Shown here in pieces: positions 15,701-24,089 of a stretch of DNA of 64,000 bases (the stretch's first letter is position 1; the number at the start of each line of letters is the position of its first letter). The translations under genes were made by a program, and so were the position numbers. The DNA is from Corbicula japonica. Its lineage: Eukaryota; Mollusca; Bivalvia; Venerida; Cyrenidae. The stretch is from NCBI GenBank assembly GCA_038501625.1, contig JAZAYU010000054.1:1302001-1366000 (forward strand). Reading direction: 5' to 3'. The notes beneath the pieces were generated by a model that ran no database searches, was not told the DNA's origin, and worked only from the letters and a program-made list of their open reading frames with translations.

Positions 15701-18700
15701 ATAGCTTATGTTGGCCTAGAACGATTGCAATCACTAACGTGATTTAAATCGGCATAAGTAAAAGTTAAAAGTAAAAATACTTACGCTTTTCTCACTCTCA
15801 TCCAAATCTCTAGCCGTTCTTATCCTCCGAGCCTGGCATTGTCTTCCGAGTGTTGATTATTGGGATACATACCTTGTTTCAACAATCAATTTGAAATTTT
15901 GTAAGATAACAACAACATAAAAACAACAACAATAATAACACAAAATTGAAACTTAAAACTTGTTAATATTAAATACTATTATTGCAATCTTGTGACCATG
16001 TATTAAGGGTCCGCTACACCACCCTTGCAAGTTAATCGATAAAAAAAACAAAATTATCAAAATTTCATAACGGCAAAACGCCTTTCAATGAAACTTTGCA
16101 CAAATGAATCTTAGTTATGTATCTTTATTTTGCACATGACAAGACACGTTAAAACAGTAAGGAAAATAGCGGGATCTCAAAATTCCATAAACATTTTTTG
16201 CATAAATTCACAAACACTAAACAACACAAAACATCATTTTAAATGCACACATAATGTAATATGATACCGACAACAATATCTTGTGTCCTTGCGACTTACA
16301 TTTATAAACTATATAAGATATTAGTAAAAGTGTTTGAACTTCAATTTCCTGGTACCTTCCAGGTCCCGTAAATGGGTGATCAAACCCTGATTTCTCTTTT
16401 CGTAGATGAAAGTTATTTACTAAGTACACATCATTTTTGTCAGTATCATTACATTTTATGTGTGAATTAAAAATAATGGTTTGTATTGCTTCGTTTTTGT
16501 GAATTCATGCAAATAGAAAATTATGGAATTTTTAGGACTAGCCGTTTTTCTTTACTGTTCTAACTGTTCTTTATATATGTAAAATGAAATATACTAGTAA
16601 CGCTAATTTGGGCAAGGTTTCATTGAACGGCATTTTGCCGTTATTGAGATTTTGATAACTTTCTTTTTTTATCGACAAACGTGCAAGGAGGAGTGAAGAG
16701 GACCCTTAAAATGTAACCAAATACACGTTGTAAATCTATTTACTTTGTTTGCTTAATCGTCTGCTTCGTACTCTTACAATTATCACAAACATGTATCGAT
16801 AGCTCAGTATGACACTAAGATATCGGCTCTCCACTTATTAATATGAGATAGTAAACGAGAAGCACGTGCTTCACGAACCTTCGTAGACAACGCCAAAGAG
16901 TTGTCTACAGGATTTAGACAACGGTAATACTGGCCACTGATTGGTCAGTGGATGGTAGCTGTGGTCTAAGGACACGGTAGAAGCACATTAGGAGCGCAAT
17001 GATCGCCGTGACAACGCGGTGGAAGCGCACTGGGAGCGCAATGATCGCCGTGACAGCTCCGTAGAGTCGTTGCAAGAGCGCAGTAAAAATAATTAACACT
17101 CCGTATCAGCGCCGTAGACGCGCCATTTAGCGCAGTAGAGTCGCAGTGACATCTCAGACAACGCCGTGCAATCTCCGTGCAAGCGCCACCGATTACAACA
17201 GCGTTCGCACTGCGACCTCTGTGCGCGCCCGCATAGTTCGAGTGACGTTTGTGGGAGATCTTACTACGGCGACCTTACGGCGTCCCCACTGCCATCTTAT
17301 CAGAACGCCGAGAGACGGCGTTTGTTTTGCGCATGCACAAAGTGAGCACCGTGGCTAGGCGTTCTATGCGACCCCCACTGCGTCTACTGGCGATGCCACT
17401 GCGTTGCTGCGGAGATGCTTGCGATCATACTGCGCTCACCTCGGCGTTCTTGGACGCCGTGGGATCGCCGTGAGAATGCAACCCTAGTGTGACAGGGGTT
17501 TTAGGGTGCAACAAATCCGTTTATCCCAACAGCTTCTCATATGAACAAACAAGAATAAGTTCTCCTGGTGAATTAGCTCCGACCCAACCATCAATTCGAC
17601 AATGTTGCTTTCAAAAGCAAAAAAAATATAAGAAGCTCATTTCTTTGAATTTATGCTATAGTTATAAATCAAATTCACTTAATATACAGTAATAACTAAG
17701 TGATCACCACAATTTTACCTTACAACTTTCAGACATGACGTCATAATATTATGAATATACGGTACTTAACAGACACTAGAAAAAGGTTAAAGCGTGTTGT
17801 TTTTGCAAATAAGAGGCGTAGAATATTTGAAATTCTGGGTCAGTGATTGGATGGGAAAGTTGTGATGAACAATCATGATGATTTTTTTACGAATCCATTA
17901 AAAATAGATGAGAAATACATTGTTGCACTAGTGATCTTAAACTGCAGCTATATTTTTAATTTGAATCCGGGTATCAGCAAGACAACGTTTTTTTTCTTAA
18001 TTTGTAGTAACGATACCAAACAAAGATGTTTCAGTTTTTATTTTTTCCATTATGCAAAGATAACGTTTACTGAAATCTTTAACATTTTAATAAGTACTAG
18101 AAACGCGAACAAGCTGCAAAATATAAACCGCCATAAGATGTTGCACGCGGGACACTGTCATCTTAAATGATCAATTTACGATATAAAATCCAAAATTATC
18201 CATCATATATTTAGAAGTTATTTTTTTTGTCAATAAAAATATTTAGATCAAGAAAGTTTCTTTTTTCTAAACTGTTGAGTTTAATACATGTAGCAGAATT
18301 AAATCAGATCGCCAACAAGGGGTACACAATATTTACCCTTAGTGATGCATATTACTTTTTTAAAGATAGAGGTTTAAAATTAAAATTTTTAACAAATACA
18401 TTAATTTAAAGAATCGTCTCATAAAAAATGTAGATTTGCATATATTTAGATATAGGTTTTCATGAACAGACGAAAGCATGAATTTCAGAGCAGTTACAAC
18501 CGGTTTTCGTTCGTTTTAGTAGAACTTTGTGCTTAGCAATAAGAACAATAATTTTACTGAATTTAGCCATGCACACGTTAATACTTTCTTAGTTATATAC
18601 ACGTCTTCACAAGACCTAGCTGACAATAAGAATTTCATTACATTTGGTTTTGCACATTAGCCAGTTTTCGCAGTTTACAATCTTTTCCAACTTGAGTAAA

Positions 18701-19465
18701 TGATTAGGTGTTATCAAACAAATCAGACCTTTATGAATGAAGGACAAAACGCAATCGCATCAACGGCGTCTCTCTCCGCCTCTTTAAACCGTCGCATTTT
18801 GAGAAACACGAGCGACCGGTTACCCAACAGCTTGTGATATTCCTCTGCGAAATGTGGCAGATTTGTGAAAAGTTCTAGGCCTTTGAGAGCTATGGTGTAC
18901 ATTGAGAGAGCTCCTTCTATATTGCGGTTGTTCAGAGCATATTCGCCATCTTTCTTAATGGTATGTATTAATGCATAAACTTGCACGGCTGAAATATCAA
19001 AGGTTTAAATTAAATATCCGCATGGCATGAACTTTCTTTTATACGTGCTTCTCTCTGATGATGACATCGGTGTATAATAAGCATTTAGGGTCAGTTTTTG
19101 TATTGATGCTTTTTTCAAATGCGTCCTCTTGATCGCTGATAAAATGCTCGGCAATTATGACTTAAAGAGTTTAAGATGAAATGGCAAAGTTTCTTTTATA
19201 TACACTGTACCGTTAAGATAATGTTCTAAAAATCAAATGTATCTAATAAAAAAAGTATATTGATATGCCATGTATTCGATAACTAGTTTATGCATACCAC
19301 CTTGAGGGAATGATATAACAAAATACTTTAAAAAGTTAGTTTACAATACATACGATCAGGGGGATATTGCAAGCCCATTTCCACACATCGCTGATACTGA
19401 TGCCGCTCTTGGTCATTAAGTGGCTTGTATGGCCGGCCAGAACCACCTCCAAGTCTTTGTGACAT
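644..19465 (-). CDS. TRANK1-like TPR/ankyrin gene, 5' part (13 exons, runs off left edge)
   Basis: This is a spliced gene on the minus strand. I assembled 13 exons by eye: 19465-19354, 18988-18729, 11208-11037, 10304-10163, 7892-7672, 7016-6741, 6118-5868, 5425-5272, 4643-4524, 3431-3189, 2370-2199, 1824-1730 and 768-644. Every boundary has AG/GT and the phases join, giving 2343 nt or exactly 781 codons. Exons 2, 7 and 13 encode TPR-type helix pairs. Exons 6 and 11-12 encode ankyrin-type sequence, with GSTALHILV in exon 6. The order TPR, helical exons, ankyrin occurs twice and starts a third time. The combination resembles TPR and ankyrin repeat-containing protein 1 (TRANK1-like) genes of invertebrates; the helicase-like part expected further downstream is outside the window. 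The start is the first ATG, in a Gly-rich leader at 19465. No signal peptide is seen, so the product is probably cytosolic or nuclear. Function is inferred from family resemblance only. Confidence 0.75.
1047..1269. repeat. Short palindromic MITE-like element in intron 12
   Basis: Inverted arms of about 48 bp (1047-1095 and 1221-1269), sharing ACTACAGTCACAGGAAGGTT and its complement, enclose about 125 bp without coding capacity. The size and structure fit a non-autonomous DNA transposon. Confidence 0.7.
1730..1824 (-). CDS. TRANK1-like exon 12: ankyrin, second half (module 2)
   Basis: The acceptor is TTTATTAG and the donor CCAA|GTAAGT, with 95 nt in phase. It contains LNVKDAKGKLPIDYLDSGYP, which aligns with MDRSNKKPIDYI of exon 6. 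Confidence 0.65.
2199..2370 (-). CDS. TRANK1-like exon 11: ankyrin, first half (module 2)
   Basis: The acceptor is GCAATTCAG and the donor ATGAG|GTGAGT, with 172 nt. The stretch GGDSVFHFIAQF replaces the usual TALH loop. Together with exon 12 it matches the single exon 6 of module 1, so an intron was gained here or lost there. Confidence 0.65.
3189..3431 (-). CDS. TRANK1-like exon 10
   Basis: The acceptor is TTGTACAG and the donor ACTG|GTGAGT, with 243 nt in phase on both sides. It ends with DDTDCPLHAAVRFAFLT, an ankyrin-like strand. It is the equivalent of exon 5. Confidence 0.65.
3945..4165 (-). repeat. Dispersed repeat family A, copy 1
   Basis: This non-coding repeat contains GGTTGGAGTTATTTCACC and CTGATATGCACATTTCAC. 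Copies in both orientations occur at 19665-19990, 40545-40925 and 53728-54120, plus a split copy at 12315-12400 and 17497-17620. It lacks clear ends here. It may be a SINE or MITE. Confidence 0.65.
4524..4643 (-). CDS. TRANK1-like exon 9: helical
   Basis: The acceptor is TTTTGCAG and the donor is the weaker CTGG|GTCCTA. The phase fits exon 10 exactly. It contains RDIWQSVLSKLSRNVEWKC, equivalent to exon 4. The frame stays open past this donor to about 4387, so the 3' boundary is the least certain in the gene. Confidence 0.55.
4755..4855 (+). repeat. tRNA-derived SINE head
   Basis: A box A-like stretch (CTCAATCGGTAGAGTA) and a good box B (GGGTTCGATTCC) are spaced as in a tRNA-derived pol III promoter. 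The cloverleaf is not intact, so this is a SINE relic and not a tRNA gene. A related copy lies on the minus strand at 10795-10888. Confidence 0.6.
5272..5425 (-). CDS. TRANK1-like exon 8: helical
   Basis: The acceptor is ATTTGAAG and the donor ACAA|GTAAGA, a strong match to consensus. It has 51 codons plus 1 nt and continues the TPR superhelix with DDAFGAYLDGFNLSKAS. It is the equivalent of exon 3. Confidence 0.65.
5868..6118 (-). CDS. TRANK1-like exon 7: TPR (module 2)
   Basis: The acceptor is ATTACAACAG and the donor CACAAG|GTTATT, with 83 codons plus 2 nt. It holds a clear TPR pair: KSQGNTALKAENYSEALSKY and YSNRAKVYFTLQNYMEALAN. It starts the second copy of the module. The open frame continues upstream through an in-frame ATG at 6131, but that ATG lies in the intron, so it could be an alternative start. 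Confidence 0.75.
6741..7016 (-). CDS. TRANK1-like exon 6: ankyrin repeats (module 1)
   Basis: This exon has 276 nt, with acceptor ATTTAG and donor TCTG|GTTGGT. The ankyrin-type core DQDGSTALHILVRSG is followed by a helix (HAVLDLLLENKCN) and a second loop (DRSNKKPIDYI). The second half matches the split ankyrin exons 11-12 of module 2 (DAKGKLPIDYL). Confidence 0.7.
7672..7892 (-). CDS. TRANK1-like exon 5
   Basis: The acceptor is ATTTACAG and the donor CTCAG|GTAACA, with 221 nt joining in phase. It encodes a mixed helical segment ending FGCPSLHHVVRLSLRS, which resembles an ankyrin-type H-x-x-v-r stretch. Its module 2 counterpart is exon 10, ending DTDCPLHAAVRFAFLT. Confidence 0.65.
8040..9410. 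other. Intron sequence without recognised features
   Basis: This is part of intron 4, between exons at 7892 and 10163. It is AT-rich and I saw no exon-like block, RNA gene or named repeat. Confidence 0.4.
9415..9965. repeat. Degenerate tandem repeat, about 4 units of about 145 bp
   Basis: The motif GCATATCGTCAG recurs near 9466, 9621, 9767 and 9903, each with a following TTATGGGCC- or TTAGGCCC-like block and GTCCACGCTTTATC in some units. The units are strongly diverged. The region is intronic. Confidence 0.6.
10163..10304 (-). CDS. TRANK1-like exon 4: helical
   Basis: The acceptor is TTTCCAG and the donor AATGA|GTAAGT, with 142 nt joining in phase. It contains NEIWNKVIQKLASQNNWKSL, which aligns with RDIWQSVLSKLSRNVEWKCM in exon 9. 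This supports the module duplication. Confidence 0.7.
10795..10888 (-). repeat. tRNA-derived SINE head, degenerate copy
   Basis: Read on the minus strand, GACTAGCTCAGTCGATAGCG gives a box A, followed by GAGTTGCATGGCCGGACGC, which is shared with the copy at 4755-4855. Box B has decayed. It is intronic. Confidence 0.5.
11037..11208 (-). CDS. TRANK1-like exon 3: helical, continues TPR
   Basis: The acceptor is TATTTCAG and the donor ACAG|GTAATG. It has 57 codons plus 1 nt and begins GYWRASEAVKGGYNG, the usual continuation of a TPR that ends ..PSFIK in exon 2. It corresponds to exon 8 (GHFWKAKTLL) in module 2. The intron before it is about 7.5 kb and full of mobile DNA. Confidence 0.7.
12315..12396. 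repeat. Dispersed repeat family A, left half of a split copy
   Basis: GGGGGTTACCTATTTGTAAC, then GGTCAGTGGCAGAACAA, then CCCACTGGG match the first half of the copy at 53870-53930 (GGGGTTACCGCCTTGGAACG, GTCAGTGGCAAATCAA). Confidence 0.55.
12425..12680. repeat. GC-rich subterminal word array, left
   Basis: Degenerate, closely spaced words of the type CACTGCGTGCACTGCG and TACGGCG stand out against AT-rich flanks. A similar, longer array lies at 16880-17480. Open frames here are by-products of the high GC content. Confidence 0.6.
12815..12908. repeat. Near-perfect hairpin
   Basis: Arms reading GGATAGACA, then AGTGGAG, then CTATGAAAAATAGACGC, with complements on the right, enclose a loop of GAGCGTAGCGAGC. 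The stem is about 38 bp with a few mismatches. It is probably the end or core of a fold-back element. Confidence 0.7.
13060..13215 (+). pseudogene. Short coding-like remnant, family uncertain
   Basis: One frame reads ELPTEDFLESLPSKRFNNV followed by EEFTDEQLQ and then a stop. The composition is protein-like and faintly recalls the N-terminal part of Crypton-type (tyrosine recombinase) mobile-element proteins. This is only a guess from composition. Confidence 0.25.
13318..15877. repeat. Long inverted repeat (about 450-bp arms, about 1.65-kb spacer)
   Basis: The left arm 13318-13765 (CAATGCCAGGCTCGGAGGAT; GCCAACATAAGCTATATAAA) is closely matched by the complement of the right arm 15425-15877. 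Mismatches are few. The spacer is AT-rich with no gene. A donor-like GC|GTAAGTAT occurs in the arm, which may indicate a duplicated exon edge. Confidence 0.75.
16003..16709. mobile_element. TTAA-flanked MITE with about 98-bp terminal inverted repeats
   Basis: The element is bounded by TTAAGGGTCC at the left and GGACCCTTAA at the right. Long inverted arms (16003-16100 and 16611-16709) share ATCAAAATTTCATAACGGCA-like sequence. TTAA target duplication is typical of the piggyBac and Kolobok groups. There is no coding capacity. A partial second copy lies at 32820-33032. Confidence 0.7.
16880..17480. repeat. GC-rich subterminal word array, right
   Basis: Repeated short words occur in both orientations (GCAATGATCGCCGTGACA occurs twice; CACTGCG, GTAGAGTCG). 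Composition contrasts sharply with the flanks. It mirrors the array at 12425-12680 and lies at the other end of the putative composite element. Confidence 0.6.
17497..17620. repeat. Dispersed repeat family A, right half of a split copy
   Basis: TTTTAGGGTGCAAC, then CCAACAGCTTCTCATATGA, then CTCCTGGTGAATTAGCTCC follow the order of the intact copy at 53940-54050. The left half sits at 12315-12396. Confidence 0.55.
17621..18728. other. Intron sequence without recognised features
   Basis: AT-rich sequence just downstream of exon 2. I saw no repeat family or exon. Confidence 0.4.
18729..18988 (-). CDS. TRANK1-like exon 2: TPR (module 1)
   Basis: The acceptor is TTTCAG and the donor AAG|GTCTGA, enclosing 86 codons plus 2 nt. 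The sequence alternates TPR-type helices: EYALNNRNIEGALSMYTIAL, then LLGNRSLVFLKMRRFKEAERD. It aligns by eye with exon 7 (LKAENYSEALSKYDEAL, YSNRAKVYFTLQNYMEAL). It ends in phase 0, as exon 7 does. Confidence 0.75.
19354..19465 (-). CDS. TRANK1-like gene exon 1 (start codon)
   Basis: This exon has 37 codons plus 1 nt. It begins with ATG at 19465 and starts MSQRLGGGSGRPYKPLN. The donor reads GATC|GTATGT. The short polar leader has no membrane segment. The 1-nt overhang joins the 2-nt start of exon 2. An upstream non-coding exon cannot be excluded. Confidence 0.6.
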
Positions 19466-19664
19466 TGTCTACAGGTTCATGATACCTAAAACATACCAGT
19501 CTGGAAGGTGGACTGAAAATCGAAACATTTTTCAAATTCATTTATTTAAACGTATTTAAACAAGACAATATACCTACCTAGGAAACATAAAACAACTGTC
19601 AATAAGAGTTTATTGACATAATCTTGTATACGGCTTGTGGTCATGGTAATCTGATAGTCAAACT

Positions 19665-19990
19665 TTGCATAAAAAAGTGAAATATGCATATCAGGAATGA
19701 CCACATCCAGTTTACACAGCCTCCCCACACAGCCAAAATGTAGAGAGGGAAATAGAGCATGGTATTGCAGTAATCAGTTGCAAAATGGACGCCACAAACA
19801 ATGAACGAAAGTGAGAACCCGAGGGGTACTGTCTTGGTACGGTCATTGGCAAAACAAATTGCCACTGGTTTAAACCATGTTCTAGGGTGCACCAATCTTA
19901 CACTTGCCCCAACAGGTTCTCGTATCACAAAACAAGTATAAGTTGTCTTGGTGAAATAAATCCAACCCACACTAAAGGGCGGGTACTCAG
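19665..19990 (+). repeat. Dispersed repeat family A, copy 2
   Basis: The copy runs from GAAATATGCATATCAGGAAT through AGTGAGAACCCGAGGGGT to GTTGTCTTGGTGAAATAAA and GGGCGGGTACTC. It has the same orientation as the copy at 53728-54120. It lies just upstream of the TRANK1-like start, where a promoter would be expected. Confidence 0.65.
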
Positions 19991-20566
19991 TGATCTTACC
20001 GAGACCAGAGCACCTGGAGTAAAATCAGCAAGGACACGATGACAGGGATAAAAGAAACAAATCGAGCTTCTAGGTTCTTTTAAGAAAACATTTCCCCATA
20101 AACCGTCATAAACTCTTAAACCCCTGCCATCGTCGTGCAACTAAAGAGGTAAGCATAATGATCAACTGTAGATGGTTTAATCACCAGGCCTGCAGAGCGC
20201 TGTAAAATATCAAGTTGGTGACCTTTCTTTTTAAATTTACAGATGGATTTTACGAATAACCTGGAGAAATTAACATTGCCTTTTATCTTCTTAAGTTTAT
20301 AAATTAAATCTCAATAACAAAATGGCTGTGAAATATCTTGTTGCAATAGTGATTGTAAACTGCACCTGTATTTATGAATTAGATCTGGTTATCGGCGATA
20401 AAACTTATATGTCATAATAATGGTTGGAATTATTTTTGAGCCAATGGCCATTCAGTATTTTTCAAATATATCGAACCTTAATTCTCATAATGTTGCGCGT
20501 CGGAAATGCGGAGAATGTTTTGTCAGTTACAAAAATAATTTCAACCATTTTGTACGTTATAGTAGA

Positions 20567-20646
20567 TTTAGAGGCTTGTATGAAAAATTAAACGGTCGCC
20601 CAGCTGCGCTGGTCCTGACCGTTTAATTTTCATACAAGCCTCTAAA
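20567..20646. repeat. Near-perfect hairpin, 31-bp arms
   Basis: TTTAGAGGCTTGTATGAAAA and the following ATTAAACGGTC pair with the complement at 20616-20646, with one bulged base. The loop is GCCCAGCTGCGCTGGTCCT. It resembles the hairpin at 12815 in carrying a GC-rich loop on an AT-rich stem. Confidence 0.75.
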
Positions 20647-20667
20647 TGAACAATAACCTATACGTAT

Positions 20668-22204
20668 AAGATATTTTTGCAAATAAAGTATATTAAGAGT
20701 GGGTGTTTGTTGTTTTTACTTGGTAAAGCCCTTTAACACATACATATAAGCTCTTTAAAACGCCTGTATTCACACACAGGTGGCAGTATCATTGTCTTTA
20801 CCCCCCCCCCCCCCCCCCACTCCCCCCAAAGACCCTGCTACAACCCTGAAAAAATACCTTGGTACTTTCAGTCAACATAGTCTTTCAACATCTACACAAA
20901 ATTAATCAGAAAAAAAAATCTCATTGTTATACAAACATAATCAGTGACAAGGTAACAAGTCCGCTATATGTCTATTGCCCAAACAATGTGGAACATCAGA
21001 TATCGTAGATTCTGCGTCTACAGTTCATGTTCAACGTAAACAATGACATCTGCCATTCTTTCAAATCGAATGGTCTTTAATACAATCGGTTACCTCCTTC
21101 ACATTAAAGAAATGACTCTACACAGGCCATCTTTCTACTTTTCTTTAGTTTTCCGACTCGAAGGAAGCCATTTTGAATATACGGTGCTACTAATCACCCC
21201 AGGACACCCCACACCACCCCAAGACACCCCAAGACTCTAAAAAAATCGTAACAATCGTAACAATCAGCATGTAAACAAATAAAATCCTATCGCTAATATA
21301 AAATCAACATTATTTTAGGCTAATATGTCCCCTAAATTTATTTTTTTTAATGATATATAGCGATTTTTTTAGAGTTTTCAGGGTTGTAGCAGGGTCTTTG
21401 GGGGGAGTGGGGGGGGGGGGGTAAAGACAATGATACTGCCACCTGTGTATTCACATAATATAAATCCAATATATCGCTTATAATAATCCTTTACCCTGTT
21501 TAATTGTTATACTAACAATAACTGACCAATCACTTTTTGTCCGAGTCATTTAAAGTGTAGGTTTTGTGCAACGGTTCATTGCACTTTTAGACATATTTTG
21601 GCGAAGACAACGAATAAACGTTTGATATCTTTGATATTGTTTATTCCAGTTCCAACATCGTAAGGTCAAAACCCCATACATAGAACCCATCGAAAAATAT
21701 ATGTCGTACAAGCCGAGGCCATACTGCGACAATGGCGCCCAACGGGTTTTGAGGTTGCAAGATTTCGATCGTTTGAACAGAACGTAGAATGTAGATGACC
21801 TACATATTTGTGTTGGACATACATGTTTGTTTACCAGTACCTGTGGAGTTACAGTGTAAAGCTTTACCTGTATGACGTCATTCATCGGGGAGTTTTGATT
21901 GGATATTCTATCCACACCTCTTTCTGTTTATAAACAGTAGCACGTGCTCGGAATACTAAACCTTCTGTTTATGGCCGATTTACATGGGAGAACGGGTATA
22001 CCTATCGCTCATCATCATCAACAGCTGATCAGTATCGAATTTAATTACAACGCTGGATAAAAGCTCTTTAAAACGCCTTTATTCACATAATATAGGCGTT
22101 TTAAAGAGCTTATATAAATATATGTGTGTGTGTGTTAAAGGGCTTTACCAAGTAAAAACAACTAACACCCACTCTTTATATACTTTATTTGCAAAAATAT
22201 CTTA
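20668..22204. repeat. Nested fold-back element
   Basis: Outer inverted arms 20668-20770 and 22093-22204 share AAGCTCTTTAAAACGCCT and GTTTTTACTTGGTAAAGCCC. Inner arms 20771-20858 and 21377-21453 share AGGTGGCAGTATCATTGTCT, a poly-C/poly-G run and AGGGTCTTTG. A small palindrome lies at 22062-22115. No intact gene is present in the interior. Confidence 0.7.
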
Positions 22205-22246
22205 TCCTATGACATATAACCAATAAAAAATACAATTAAAACACAT

Positions 22247-22690
22247 ATGAATGACATATCATTAAAGCAAATTTCTGCTTTTTATCCAATTAACACAAGA
22301 AAGGCCGAAGTTTGCCTGTTTTGCTCCTCAGGTATCAAAGGAGAGAAAGCTTGTTACTTGAGCAACTCTGATAGATTTTACTGTTTGGCGTTACATGACA
22401 CCAACCATCTGCAATGTAAATGGTCAACTGAGCTTTTCTAAAATAGTAAGTATTTAAATGCTGAAGTGAAGAGTACTGAGGACACTATTGGCTAATTATT
22501 GCCATAAACCCGCTTACAAAATTTTGCGACAAGGTCTAAACGCAAATTAAGGGAATTTGTTAAACTGAGTACTTCAGACATAGTTAGAAATCGAATCGCA
22601 GCTATTGTTGTCGCTGGATATAACTTAAGTCATTATGTACCAAATCATAACTACCAACAGTTTGTTGATGATAGCTTTAACAAGTATCAA
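22247..22690 (+). pseudogene. Coding-like mobile-element remnant
   Basis: Two frame segments look protein-coding: KAEVCLFCSSGIKGEKACYL at 22290-22350 and RNRIAAIVVAGYNLSHYVPN near 22590-22650, separated by a stop or frame change. The family is not recognised. Its position next to the repeat block at 22735-25265 suggests it belongs to the same element. Confidence 0.35.
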
Positions 22691-23576
22691 GTTACTGACA
22701 GGACAAAGACCTTAACCGCCAAGTTAGTCCAGCCGTTTTCGGTAAAATATGGAGGAATTGTTCAAATTCGGTTAAAAGCACCAAATTTTGCACAAAGTTA
22801 GCTTTTGATGTACCATTTGAAATGTGATAGAGACCTATTTGATTTCTTTCCAATATGGCCGCTTTTTTCAAGATGGCCGCCAAAATTCATGAAAATGCTG
22901 CTATATGAAGGATAAATAAACCTATATTTTCAAGGATGTTCTAAACATTAAAAGCGAATGTAAGCACATCAGACAAATATTTAAGGAGCAAATGGCCTTT
23001 TTGTTACAGAAAATTTTCAAGATGGCCGCCAAAAATCTGGAAAATGCTGCTTTTTGAAAAATTTTCATCTTATAGTCACAATTTTGGAGTCTAAACCTTT
23101 ATTTTCAAGGATGTTCTAAACATTAAAAGCGAATGTAAGCACATCAGACAAATATTTAAGGAGCAAATGGCCTTTTTGTTACAGAAAATTTTCAAGATGG
23201 CCGCCAAAAATCTGGAAAATGCTGCTTTTTGAAAAATTTTCATCTTATAGTCACAATTTTGGAGTCTAAACCTTTATTTTCAAGGATGTTCTAAACATTA
23301 AAAGCGAATGTAAGCACATCAGACAAATATTTAAGGAGCAAATTGCCTTTTTTGTTACGGAAATTGCCTACAAAAAATATTAAACCGGCTGTAATCATAT
23401 TTGTTCTGTAATTTAACGCAAAGTAAAGAATGTATTCGAATGTCAAACGTAAGTACAGTGTTTTATTAACTCAATATGAATAGTTTTATATTAACTTAAT
23501 CCCAAAAAAGGTCTTATCCTTGTAACCATCTATAATTGCTAGTACAGTACTGAAATGACTAATTAAAGTACACAGT

Positions 23577-23935
23577 CTAATCACACACGGTCACAATCCC
23601 CCCAGCCCCGCATTTGCACAGAGCCGTACATGCTAGTTGTGCTTTTACACACTTGTATCTTCCTCCGCAGCCAGGTCCTTCCATCCAAACCCAATCAACA
23701 GGTGAAGGTAACACCGGATTGGGGAGAAATGACATGACCCGCTTGATTAGATGCTCTTCTGACATGCTGGTAAGAGAGCAGCAGAAGTTAGTTGTATGAG
23801 ATCAATAGTCCTGCCCTTCCTGGTAAAGAGATCTTTTCTCGCTTCATTGTCTGATGTGACAGTGCTTGTTTTGTCATAAAGCAGAACAACAAATCGCAAG
23901 GTTTGCCATGTGCTGGTCAAGTCGCGAATCTCCTA
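23577..23935 (-). pseudogene. Inverted 3' copy of a transposon-type gene with Cys-rich tail
   Basis: The minus-strand frame reads MSEEHLIKRVMSFLPNPVLP and then CGGRYKCVKAQLACTALCKC and a stop. It is the mirror of 24480-24810 but keeps the Cys-rich tail in frame. The C-x-C-rich tail resembles the CXC/tesmin-like segments common in repetitive invertebrate proteins. Confidence 0.5.
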
Positions 23936-24089
23936 ACTAAATAAAAATAATACATTCACGCCATAATATAGCACGAGTGAATGTACATGTACATTATTTC
24001 TGCCTTTGTCATAGGTAAATTATAAATTATTTTCGTATTAAATATTGCTTAAAAGGCACTTTATACCAAATGTTTTAAGAATTTAATTT

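Larger units (their letters stand above)
12397..17497. mobile_element. Probable composite DNA transposon inserted in repeat family A
   Basis: Family A is broken here. Its left half ends near 12396 (ACTGGGTAAAACAAAACAGG) and its right half resumes near 17497 (TTTTAGGGTGCAAC), with GGTTTTA(A/G)GG on both sides as a likely target duplication. The inner ends share a weak inverted match (TTGCGTTGCCACAGCG versus TTGCATTCTCACGGCG after complementing). Just inside both ends lie unusual GC-rich arrays of degenerate CGCCGT/ACTGCG words (12425-12680 and 16880-17480). The interior holds a hairpin, a long inverted repeat and a TTAA-flanked MITE. No intact transposase was found, so the superfamily is unknown. 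Confidence 0.5.

Noticed and set aside
19641..20140. Minus-strand frames of 71 and 109 codons upstream of the TRANK1-like start
   Set aside because: They lie in repeat family A and its flank, and equivalent copies elsewhere are not open.
20567..20646. Transcription terminator hairpin
   Set aside because: The organism is eukaryotic and no gene ends nearby. It is treated as a repeat structure.
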